NCBI GenBank assembly: GCA_037042915.1
Contig: CM073199.1
Span: 930,001-994,000, forward strand
DNA from: Auricularia sp. M13
Lineage: Eukaryota > Basidiomycota > Agaricomycetes > Auriculariales > Auriculariaceae
DNA: 64,000 nt
Direction of reading: 5' to 3'
The position numbers were made by a program, and so were the translations under genes. Below, piece by piece: positions 43,934-53,930 of the stretch. How positions within the stretch are numbered: position 1 is the first letter of the stretch; each line of letters starts with the position of its first letter. Below the pieces are notes generated by a model. The model was not told the DNA's origin, did not search any database, and saw only the letters and a list, made by a program, of their open reading frames with translations.

Positions 43934-45227
43934 TCAAAGAGCAATTCCCATCTCCGATTCGGTAACCGAAGAATGCCGCTCGAGTAGCGGAGAGTGCACA
44001 GTCTCCTCTTTCGCTGGGAGAGTGAAGCTCTCCCAGTCAGCAGACCTGGGAACCGCAGGAGACTGCGGACGTTGAGTCCAGTGGGCCCCGGCGTTGCTGG
44101 CTTTTCGGAATGCATAGGACGGCGCGCGGCGCGCGAGGATGCGCCGCCGGATGAACCATGCTGCAACGACAACGATGCACAGAGATGCGGAAGCTCCAGC
44201 AATCAGGCCACCCAGTGCAGCGTGGCTGATCGGAGGAGATGGCCCATCGAGCTCAGCGGGCCCTTGTCCGCTGCTGCTGCCTTCATCGCTGCTCGGGCGA
44301 GCATGCAGGCTCTGAGATACGCTGGAGCTGCCTGACGCTGGTGTTGTAGGTCGAAGTGTTTCAGTATTCCCTGTCCAAACGAGAGAATGTGAGATTGATG
44401 TCTGAGAATATGGACCGACAAACCATTGGTCGCCGAGGATGTCGAAAAATGCGGCGGCCTGATTAACACGATAAGTTTCTTCCCGTATGACCAGGAGCAG
44501 ACATACTGCATAGGAATAACCTTTGAGTTTGGGTCGAGGCCAAATCCTACGATTCTAAGCTCGCCCTCGCCTCCATAGTTGATGGTTAGATTGTATGTTT
44601 CATGCGGCCTCAGGTTACTGGCACCAGCAAATGGCCCAGAACTCTGAGTAGTGGTCCAGAATGACAGAAGTGACGAATCATTGTTTAACCGTATGTCCAG
44701 CCCGTGCTTATCCTTACTCCACGGGCAGCCACCAAAAATTGTGATGGTAGTGCTTCCTGCGGTACGTTGAGCCTGAAAGCCGCCTTTTGAAACCACGATG
44801 CCAGCAGCACACGCTACCTTTGAACAACATTGCCAGTCCTGTACTGTGGTCTGGTCCCGTCGTGACATAGGCCGACTCATTCTTGACCCGCATCCTGACC
44901 ATATCCAGTGATAAATAGTGGATAAGCACTGCCTGAGATTGCGCACCACGTATTGCGACAGGGATCCTTGCATTGATCGTCAATCAGAGGGTAATAGACT
45001 ATGCTGGAATCGTTGTATGGAATATTAAGCTTCGCGTGCCGAGGCGGCAACTCAGACTGCAGCATGGCAAAGGCTCGTAAGAAACGGAGTTGGGGTATCA
45101 AGCCAGAAGAAGAGGGTTCAGCGATTCGGATAAAGGACCAGCCACGCCTTGCAGAGGCGACAGTCGACCTGGAGCGATGGAAGACGCGGTGGATGTTTTG
45201 GGTCAACGCAGACACGGACGCAGTCAT
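43934..45227 (-). CDS. Receptor-like single-pass protein, array member C, 5' end doubtful
   Basis: Ectodomain LNIPYNDSSIVYYPLIDDQC continues with KDPCRNTW; the first intron falls at the Trp (donor GTGCGC). Then MRVKNESAYVTTGPDHSTGL, AMLFKG, STTITIFGGCPWSKDKHGLD, RLNNDSSLLSFWTTTQSSGP and HETYNLTINYGGEGELRIVG follow. A stalk of about 60 residues (TTPASGSSSVSQSLHARPSS) precedes one helix (LGGLIAGASASLCIVVVAAW) and the tail RRRILARRAPSYAFRK, GAHWTQRPQSP, SADWESFTLP, ending TESEMGIAL at 43934. Upstream of the ectodomain I find no credible signal peptide. The in-frame upstream ATGs (45227; 45065) give basic or non-hydrophobic sequence, so the 5' exon is either missed or decayed. Confidence 0.65.
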
Positions 45228-45632
45228 GGTTCTTCATAAAGCAGGCTAACAGTCGGAAGTGGCGGTTCTAAGACGTTGGTACAGCAGGCGGGCGGCCGTC
45301 AAGCAGGTTCTTTCACACCGCCTCGCTAACGCAAGCAGACAACCCAGGCGGGACCGGTAGGAACGGCGCTGGATTTCGCTAGAGAACAATAATGGACTGC
45401 GCACACAGGCACGGTACGCAGCTTGGGCTGGATTAGACGGCATCGCAGGTAGTCGAAGAGGAATGGGAAAAGAGCAAGAGACGGAAGCTTTACACATGGT
45501 GATCCGGACATCGACTGAACAGGCGATGAGCAGTTATCAACTGGAATTGTCCAAAAATGCGCCTAAGTTCCTATGAGCTCTAACAGACAGCGCTTGGGGT
45601 AACATCCTACAAAGGTACCTTGCTAACCAACG
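45228..45632. other. Spacer between array members C and D
   Basis: No supported gene. Several short open frames occur; any lost signal-peptide exon of member C would be expected here, but none was recognised. Confidence 0.45.
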
Positions 45633-46991
45633 TCACAGAGCGAGTCCGAGGCCAGATTCTGAGCCGAGCGTCGCGCGACGCTCGTCGAATAACGGTGTCT
45701 GCACACTCTGAATCTGCTTCTTCGTCTCGACTTGGCCGTCCTTCTCCAGCGGGAGCGCGAACGACTCCCATTCGGCTGAGCTTGGGACTATGGGCGATAT
45801 AGGCCGCTCAGTCCAATGCGCGTCCTGGTGGAATGTACGCGTTCGGAACGCGTACGATGGCGCACGACGTGCTCGCACGCGGCGACGGAGGTACAACACC
45901 GCCAAGGCTAGTATGAGGATGAAGATTAGGACACCAGCGACAATTCCGCCAATAAGTGCACCGCGTCCTTTCCTGCCACGCTTCAGCTGCACAGATTGTG
46001 TTGTGCTCGGTGCTGCCATATCGCTCATTGTCGTAGCGCTATACTTCTGGCCCGTTGTTGGTCCCACAGGAGGTGAAACTTCTACGGCGGGTTTGGTTGA
46101 TACTGGTGCGATCACAGAGGATTTCGTGGACGCCAGAGACGGCGAAGCACTCGGTGGAAGATCAGAATGAGTAACAGTGGCAGTGGAAGCATTCAAAGGG
46201 TCGCGGTCTGTATGGGTAGTGGGCGTCGGAGCTTGTGGATCTCTATCAGCGCTCGAACCTGGTTGAGAAGGTTCACTCGTTCTGAAAGATTAGAAAGAGT
46301 CTCCTCGAAATACGATTTGAACGTACTGTTTGGCGCTTATGTCAAGAAATGTGCCACTCGAGTCGATCCCTACGGCCATAATCCATAGAAAATCAACGCC
46401 CGAGTATTGCAATGTCATTGTATATGTATGTTGACGTTTGACGTCCGTCTTTTCGAAAATTCGCCCTTCGTCCTTAGGCTGGGCTGGAATTGGAATTGGT
46501 GTGTTACCAGTACGTGTGCTGATGGTGACGCGTGTGGCCTTCTTGGCCCCACCATCGACTTTCCCTAGGACGGCGATCGTTCTGCTACCTGCAGTATACA
46601 GTATCAATGATGCGGAGAAATGCCCTCCAACTCGATATCGTACCAGTGAATGCGACAGACATGGTCCGATTCTCAGAACCGAGTTGGGTTGTGTGCATTG
46701 TCTCGGAGCAGTTGAGACTGAGACTAGTACTCTTCGGTTCCTGCCACCTGAACGAGGGTTGATTCATTGCCATGTAACAGACATAACAGCTACGTACCAG
46801 CTGTTTTAACACCCATTAGTATCTCGAGGACAAATTCCATTCGACCCATCCACCACAGGGGAGTAGACGATTTTAGAATCGTCGTGCAAAAGTAGCTGAA
46901 GATCGGGCTCTGTGGTTCCGTCGTTGCAATTGACCACGTTAGAGGCAGCGCTGAGACGAATGGTCAAAAGGAGGATGAGATACGCCAGCAT
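45633..46991 (-). pseudogene. Receptor-like single-pass protein, array member D, with in-frame stop codon in exon 1
   Basis: The ATG at 46991 gives a signal peptide (MLAYLILLLTIRLSAAS). It is followed by DLQLLLHDDSKIVYSPVVDG, the Cys pair CPRDTNGC and then a TAA at 46806-46808, two codons before the Trp where homologues splice (donor GTACG at 46797). Beyond it the gene is intact. WQEPKSTSLSLNCSETMHTT, MSVAFTG, SRTIAVLGKVDGG and TYTMTLQYSGVDFLWIMAVG are followed by a Ser/Thr/Pro stalk, one helix (LIGGIVAGVLIFILILALAV) and the tail RRRVRARRAPSYAFRTRTFH, HWTERPISP, SAEWESFALP, ending ESGLGLAL at 45633. A single substitution explains the stop, so this is a recent pseudogene, a read-through case or a sequence error. 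Confidence 0.65.
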
Positions 46992-48019
46992 CTCTCCAGC
47001 GTCGAGCTGAAGCGAGTGAGAGCGAGTCAAGGAGCGTGTTCAAGGCTAGAATGCAGGCAAGTGACCGGCGCACAACACAGAAATGCACTGGTGAAGGGAT
47101 AAAGACACTGCACCCACACCGATCGTCAAGTACAAGAACAGCCACAGGTGCGGGAGCGTCGCTGCTTCTCAGGGACACGCTTCGCTTGTGTCGTTGTTGG
47201 CACTGCCCGGGAAACTGTCAGCAGTCTATCAATGCAGGTTGGGTACCGCGCGTCTGCTCGGTCGATGATCAGGCATCATGTTGGAGGAGCGTCAGTGAGG
47301 ACGAGGTCGCAATAGGCATGAACAAGCCAGGTCAGTCGCAACCGCGATAGTAAACAGAACGGTCACAGCAGGTCAAAGACTTGCGGTTCAAAAAGCAGCA
47401 GCTATCACTAGAAAGGGCGATCAATGTGGTTGTGACTTGTAGGGTAGCCAGTGGTATCAGATCAAAAGCCCTGACAAGACGGTCAGGAATCAGGATGCGC
47501 AAGTCCAAGATGCGCGTCTCGGCCATGATCTGCCCCTGCTGTGCAGTGTATCTGCTCGCGTCTCATTAGACTAGCTCTTCACCCGTTCGGTAGCACCAAA
47601 CGTCCAGGAGCAGGCTGTGCGAGGCAGATTCACGGTCGGGACGAATGCGACTTGGAGCGGAGCTGCAGCACCAGACGGGCAAGGCACTGTTGAGCAAAGG
47701 GATTGAGTCATGAACATCGCGAAGAACAATCGCAAATCTGGGGAGAAGGGCTATCCTCGTGCTAACCGCGGAGCTCAGGCGGTGTAGGCGCAGGGTGCAA
47801 ATCCAAGAAGATCGAAAGGGCTTAGTAGGCGGTACCGAGCGAGAACGGGCAGAGTGGCAGTCGCAGCTGCTTGCGCATCCTACATAAAGTGATCGTCGAA
47901 TTCGCAGCAGAACAACAAAGCGATTGCTTACAAGGCTTAAAACTATAACAATAGAGGTCCAACCCCCACAGCATGTGCACCGTGCAGCCCTCCACACAAA
48001 CACACCTTGCTGTATTGCA
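46992..48019. other. 1-kb spacer between array members D and E
   Basis: Contains the promoter of member D and the 3' flank of member E. A 386-codon minus-strand frame (47566-48726) runs through here but is Arg/Ser-rich. It overlaps member E in a different frame, where GC bias keeps alternative frames open, so I reject it as a gene. Confidence 0.5.
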
Positions 48020-49346
48020 CTATTGCAGTGGCTTCTCAACCATCTCGGGTTGCGGCGACGAAGGGCGTTGCGTCCAGTGCGGCGGCGGCGCGGCAAACTC
48101 GCCGGGGCCATGGCGGAATGCGTACGACGGCGCGCGGCGCGCGAGGACGCGCCGGCGGGCGTACCACGCGGCCAGCGCGCCGAGCAGAATGAGCGCGAGG
48201 ATGGCACCGACCACGCCACCGACGATGGCGCCCGTGGTCTTCTTTCTGCCGTTCTGGCTAGACTGCGGGCTGCCAGCGCCCGCGTTGCCAGGCTGGTCGC
48301 TGGCGGTGTCGGAACCGACGTTCTCGTCGTCGTCGCCAGAAGGCGGGGTGACGGCGTTGCTGTTGCCGTCATCGGGGCCAATAGCGGTGCCGCTCTCCGT
48401 CGGGGCCGTGCGCGTGCTTGAGGGAGAAGTGTCGTCGTGATCGCCCGGCGCGTCGGATGGCTGTTGTGCGCCTTCTGCCGGGTCTGACGACGGCTTCGGC
48501 TTGGACGAAGTCGAAGTGGACCCGCTGCCTGGCGGCAACGTCGTGTCTGTGGGCTTCTGGCTCTGGCCTGGTGGCGTCTTCGTTGGCTCGGTTGGATTGG
48601 AAGGAGCAGGCTGCATCGTGGGTCCAGGCAGATGACTCTGCTCGGGTTCCTGTGGTGCAGGCAATGCTTGTCCTGGGCTGAAAAGCTGATGAGCAATGCA
48701 TGTGTAGAAATAAAGCTAAGGCTCAACTCACGCTACGCGTGCGCTTTTGTCGACTGCAAAACCAGCAAAACCGAGCGTGCCGTGCCCTCCATAATTTAGA
48801 ACAACATTGTAGGTCTTCGAAGGGTTCAAGCTTGTTATCGAGAAAAGGAGGGCGTCTGTGTCGCTCGACAGCGGAAAGGGTGCGCCGTTGAGCGAGACGG
48901 CGGCGGACACACTGCTGTCGCGCTTTCCACCCAAGATGAGCTGTTTGCTACCTGGACGACTGTCAGAAAGACGCCTGTCACACGGGTTCAGACAGCTCCC
49001 TACCAGAAAAAGCGAATGATAACGAAGAGCCCGGACCCGTTGTCGCATGCCTGGTGCTAACGAGGTACGCGGTCCCGCCTTCGTTCTGCTCGGTCCACCT
49101 ACGCCTACGTTAGAAAGACTTGATCTCAGAGTCTAGCAGCATAACGCACCATTTGCTTGCGCAGGGAGACGGTACTCTCGTGCAATCAGCATGGCCCAGC
49201 CCGTTCGCGACCGCCGAATAACGAATATTGGCGTTCGTATGCGGGACCATTTGGACGTCGCCGCCGAACCCGCCACCGCCGCCCTGGGCAAGGACGCCGG
49301 TTATCAAGCTCAAGCAGGCGCCAAGGAAGAGGGAGTATTGCGGCAT
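48020..49346 (-). CDS. Receptor-like single-pass protein, array member E, short tail
   Basis: The first gene of the array in the direction of transcription. The ATG at 49346 gives a signal peptide (MPQYSLFLGACLSLITGVLA), then VQMVPHTNANIRYSAVANGL, GHADCTRVPSPCASKW and a splice at the Trp. Next are TEQNEGGTAYLVSTRHATTG, SSLSFAFSG, SKQLILGGKRDSSVSAAVSL and TYNVVLNYGGHGTLGFAGFA. A Pro/Ser/Thr stalk of about 150 residues follows (for example SQKPTDTTLPPGSGSTSTSS), then one helix (IVGGVVGAILALILLGALAA) and the tail RRRVLARRAPSYAFRHGPGE, HWTQRPSSP, ending PEMVEKPLQ at 48020. Unlike A-D it lacks the C-terminal xGxAL end; member B continues beyond the matching PEMAERLPL. Unknown surface protein. Confidence 0.8.
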
Positions 49347-50067
49347 CCCTCGAGTACCAGTGGTGGATGATAACGAGCGTTTAGTTGGAGCGGGTCCAGC
49401 GCCGGGACAGGAGCACGAGACACAGAAAGGCAGCCCAGGGCCCTAGGAGCAGGGCTAGCGACGGCGAGGTCGACGTCCAGGGATGAGTGTTGCCAGATCT
49501 GAGTTCTTCCCGGGTTCTATCAGCGTCAGTTCTCAGAGATGCATCCATCACCGCGGCCCGGCCGCAGCAGATCTCTATTTGCAATCCGCTGCAAGCGATT
49601 CCGCGGGGGAGTTTCATGGTATGTGGCTGCGAGAAGATATTCAGTAAACTGATTCCCTGAGCGTAGACTGGGTATACCAGGATATTCGGGTTTGCCGTGA
49701 ATCCTTAAATCCTGCATATATCAATTCATACCAACATCAAGAGGAACCTTGATCCGCTCTACAGGGGCAGCGACGACGAGCGCGTTCCGAAAGGAGTGTT
49801 TCGAGGATGAGAACAGTATTGCAGAACACATCACACCTCAATATAATAGCTGTCATGGCAAGTAAGGCTAAGATATTAAAATTCCGACGTTCACCTTGGG
49901 TTACAGCAGCACTTCTTGAAACCTCGTGGAATCAACTTTCGTTGGTAATCGTGGCTTGAAAACAGTGGTACAAATACAGGTCGCGCATTCGTGCGCCATA
50001 AAACCACAACAATCAGCAGAAGTAGGTACCGTAGTTCTGAAACAATGCAAATATTCGGACCGCAAGC
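49347..50067. other. Intergenic between array member E and otubain, with a small open frame
   Basis: A 78-codon frame on the minus strand (49381-49617) ends with a hydrophobic stretch (LALLLGPWAAFLCLVLLS) followed by RRWTRSN. It could be a small tail-anchored protein or the last exon of an unrecognised gene. Nothing else supports it, so I do not call it as a gene. Confidence 0.35.
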
Positions 50068-51276
50068 TCACGATCTTTCAAGAATGTCGTAGTGGCCGGG
50101 CCTGGAGAGACTTGTGTCAACAATGGAAGAGCACTTCCAAACGACACGCACCTATATAGCAGCTCAACCTCGTTCGACCCACTGCTCTCGCTAGGCAGGC
50201 CATCAATCCTGTTCTGGAACTCCACAAACTCGACATTGTCGCCGGACCCGCGGCCGTCGAGGTACGCGATGCGCACATTGACCTGCAGCGCGCGCGCAAG
50301 CGCGGTGACTTGCACATGGTCGGCCTCGCGCCCGATCGCCTCGACGAACGACTCGCAGAACTCGCGCACGCCCATCGGCTCGCCCGTCTCGGGGTGGAAG
50401 AGGAACGCGGCGTAGTTATCGGCATCCGCGCGAATTTGCGCTGACGTGAGCAGGCGCAGGAAGACCACAATCGAGTTGGACGCTTCCGCCGTTTGGAAGG
50501 CCTCGAGCAGGATGGCGGGCGTCAGCCGTTCACCCGTCGCGCCGTCGGGTTTGACGATCTGCTCGATCACGGAGCGGAAGACCTCGTAGAAATCTTCGTA
50601 CTGTAGTCAACGGTGAGAGTCGCTGGTGAAAAGCGTCGGTTTTGTGGAACGCACGACGAGGGGCTCAAAGCCCGCGCTCTTCAAGAGCGGCAGGGTTGCG
50701 TCCAGGGTCGAAAGCGCGCTCGCCACGGCCAAAGCCACGTCCGGTGCGTTCAGGATTTTCTCGATATACGCAAAAGCGATGGCTACGCAGATCTCAGTCC
50801 CCAGTGCAAATTGACAAGAATTCTGGAAGGAAGCTTACATCGATAAAAGCAGTCTCCGTCGCCTCGTGACCGCCGGAGAGAGGTGTAACCTTGCTTCACA
50901 AGCCAGTCTATGCGCCGGACGAATGCAGACGAGCCGCCTTCGTATTCGCGTCGTATCTCGCTCATAGGCAAAGACGGTGAAATCAGCTCGCGTTCGCGCG
51001 ACACAACGCCCGTCTCTTCCAACATCTTTTGGTTGAGCTCAAGCAATTGCGCATGTGAGAGTTTCGCAAGATCTGACACATATCAGGTGAGATTGTGTTG
51101 AGAACGCTATAAACAGCCCCATACTTACCAGGATCAGTGGCATTGGCAAAGCCAGTGTCTTGTGCTTTGTAGTTTCGAGGCAAAAAGGCGTTATAACGTG
51201 GCGGTGAGTACCGAGCGGCGGGCAAGAAGAACGCGTTAGAGTCGTAAGTGTAGCTCTCAGGGTAAAAGTAGTGCAT
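50068..51276 (-). CDS. Otubain-type deubiquitinase (peptidase C65)
   Basis: Cysteine protease that removes ubiquitin chains. The ATG at 51276 starts MHYFYPESYTYDSNAFFLPA. After an intron near 51125 the protein continues DLAKLSHAQLLELNQKMLEE, YTSLRRSRGDGDCFYR (Asp and Cys of the catalytic site in DGDC) and SFAFAYIEKILNA. Then come DFYEVFRSVIEQIVKPDGAT, FLRLLTSAQIRADADNYAAF, MGVREFCESFVEAIGREADH, VQVTALARALQVNVRIAYLD and VELLYR. An intron joins this to PGHYDILERS at 50068, which carries the catalytic His. Domain order and length (about 330 residues) match otubains. Four or so introns of 50-60 bases are present. The catalytic Asp, Cys and His are all present. Confidence 0.88.
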
Positions 51277-52175
51277 GCTGGCTGACTCTGGTCGTTGCGT
51301 TCAGTGATAGACGGTTCCTGTGCTGTTTGAGTCATCCTAGCTCTATATAGCGGCGAGCACAGGGCAAGGGTCTTGTGATACACGCGTCAGAGGCAAGGTA
51401 GGTGCGGTTATCGCCGGGAATGCTGCGCGGGTTCTCTTCCCGCCGCTCGCATGCTTTTAATCGTTTCTCTCCCAGATCTCATTCATTAAGACTCCATATT
51501 GCACGAATGGTTGCGGACAGGGCCGCACATAAAATTGATATCCGCAGACCAATGGTCCCGGGGTCCGCACAACAAGAATGGGGCAGGCAAGAAGAGACAT
51601 CCGCCTCGTGCTCTTCCTTCTCGGGCTTCTTAGCCATTATCGACGACGTCGTCGCCATGTCCCAGATCTTCCTTGGCGTCTTGCACCTGCAAGTTGGGTC
51701 GGGGCCTATATATGATGTGCCCTCCCGGCTGCAACTGAGTGTGGGGGCATCGACGGAAGCCACATGAATTGCTGATAGCTTGCGAAGCTTTGGACTTTTC
51801 CGGCCGGGTTCACAGATTTGTGCGCGCACAGCAGCATGTGTGACCGAGCTGGATCAGAGCGTGCGCGGTCCTAAGGCCTGCGGCGGGACGCGCTGCATTC
51901 GTGCTTGTCTTTGATGTCGAGCCAAGGGAGCTGCTGGCAAATTGGTAACGGTGCGTGGTCGCGCTCGGTCCCCAGACATGCGCGTTCATAGTAGGTGCGG
52001 GACGAGAATGAAAAAGAGCCAGTTGGACTTGGTGCCGAGGCAATGGAGTGGATATGTACGCGCCTAGCCGTCAGATTATTAAAGTCACTGTATGTGGAAT
52101 TGCAAGGAGAGATGCAGACGCACAATGCGAGGGACTATACGACATCTTGAAAAATGCGGGTGGAATAATTGATGA
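51277..52175. other. Intergenic, no supported gene
   Basis: Promoter of the otubain gene and 3' flank of the next minus-strand gene. A 121-codon plus-strand frame at 51402 overlaps a 116-codon minus frame; neither shows motifs or splice structure. Confidence 0.45.
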
Positions 52176-53296
52176 TCAGTCGCCCAGCGTCGATGCGTCG
52201 TCGGAATGTGCAGGCGTCAGAAACGTTCGCAGGGCCCCGACCATCTCGATATACGCCTTTGGATTCGAAGTCTTGGCGCCAACGTACTTGCTAACACTAC
52301 CAGACTTCTTTCCAGCGCGATAACTCTGGGCGTACTCCTCTCCAGTTTTCATTTTCAGGTTCGCGGACTCGCAGGCCTTGACCAGCGCCCGTTGGGGATT
52401 CGTATCACGCAGGAAGCCCTCGTAAAGACCGACGAACGTTTGCATGCGACCATTGGCTGTTAGAGCTTCTGGCTGCACGAGGTAGCGGTATGGGCGGGCA
52501 ACATAGACAATGCGCGGATCATCGGCAGCTGGTGGAGAAAGCGCTTTGTACAAGTCGAGCCCGATGCGCGGCGAGGAGTACACTGGCAACTGAGCATCCT
52601 TGCGGGCCGCAATGACCATACGCGGGCCTTCCGTGGTGTCCGGAAACGCGCGCAACGTGGTCCAGTATGCAGCCAACGCGGCGACGTTGGATGCATCGCT
52701 CTGGGCGAGTAGCTCGTCCACGATCAGTGACGGACCCGATATCAGCTTCGCGTCGGCAGTTGAAGACCGTCGTAGAGAGCGAAGGAGTATTCCGCCGCGT
52801 ATACCAGAGCCTGAAGGTCCGCCAAATGTCAAGTCCAGTCCTTTGCGCGTGCCGCCGCGGTAACCACCAGCGGTCGTTGGTTGGCGGGATGAACTCGACG
52901 CGTCGACAGCAACACCAGCACGAGTCGGGGCCTTGTGAAAGTACCAGTTCCCGCTTATCTTTTGCGCGTCCTCCCCGTGCGTGAAAGGGTCATTATGGCC
53001 TTCCTTGATCAAATAAAACTCGATTTCTAGGATGTTGTAGTCACTGGAGCAGTCAGCGGACTGCAATGTCTTCTTGGCAACACGAATGCCTACATGAACT
53101 TCGCAGCGTTTTCATCAGTATATAGACGTAGGCTTGACTTGTTGCAGAGCTCATGCGCGATGGAAGCGAATCGTTCTTGAAGTTCCTGGTGTGTCTGGAG
53201 TTGAGACACGTCCAAAAGCGTTCCTAGCGACACCGGCGAGAACTTCGCCTTCTTGCTACCTGCATCTTGAGCATCTTCAGATGCGGCGCGTTTCAT
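52176..53296 (-). CDS. Probable nuclear protein, possible distant alkyladenine-DNA-glycosylase-like fold
   Basis: The ATG at 53296 starts MKRAASEDAQDAGSKKAKF, a basic nuclear-signal-like end, then LGTLLDVSQLQTHQELQERF. After a short intron near 53100 one long exon follows. It reads EVHVGIRVAKKTLQSADCSS, DYNILEIEFYLIKEGHNDPF, THGEDAQKISGNWYFHKAPT, RGGTRKGLDLTFGGPSGSGI, RGGILLRSLRR, ISGPSLIVDELLAQS, YSSPRIGLDLYKALSPPAAD, PRIVYVARPYRYLVQPEALT and NGRMQTFVGLYEGFLRD, stop at 52176. The succession GGILLRSL - GPSLIVDELL - SPRIGLDL - ARPYRYLV resembles the layout of the AAG/MPG DNA glycosylase family. The similarity is weak and no catalytic residue can be assigned, so the function stays open. Confidence 0.55.
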
Positions 53297-53930
53297 CGGA
53301 AGCGGTCGAAGACAACACGGTAAGAGTCCAAGTCGAACATTTCAACTGTCGGAGTTTCTGACTTCATTTCCTGACCTTCTCTTACTATTATCGGCATCAT
53401 TCTCGACAATCCAACAGGGCTGTAAGGACGTGCTAAACGGTATACACGAATTCTTCAAGTGTGATTGATGTTCTGACGTGAAGGGATTCAGACTGGTGCG
53501 TCTCAAATCCGACAATTCAGCCCGATTCACTCCTCACATGCGAAGCGTCAGCTGTAAACACATGATGAGCATCGTTGCATGAGCTTCAGCGAACCTTCCT
53601 GAGCCATCGGCTCAGTTAGCAGCCCATTGTGCTGCTGGCTGCAACGCGGCAGCCAACCTTTCACAGCAAGCCACGAGGCAATGTTTGTGAGGCCGTTCCA
53701 GCAATATATTACTCGCCACAACCTCCGTCGTCTGGATGAGGCCACAATAGGGCCGCGATCACAATCTGCACTCAATTGCGCCTGCGATGTCGATGACTCC
53801 TATATGGCAGCTTCCACGCTTGCACCGTGCTGCACACGGCCATGCGCCGGCGACATGGGCAGCCGTTTAAAGACCCTTGTCGTGCCTGCGTCATCAGTTT
53901 CTCCCTCGCATCGTCGATCCGGCCTCTTCA

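Noticed and set aside
47566-48726. Minus-strand 386-codon Arg/Ser-rich frame
   Set aside because: It overlaps array member E in another frame. The real frame has signal peptide, helix and conserved tail, so this is a composition effect.
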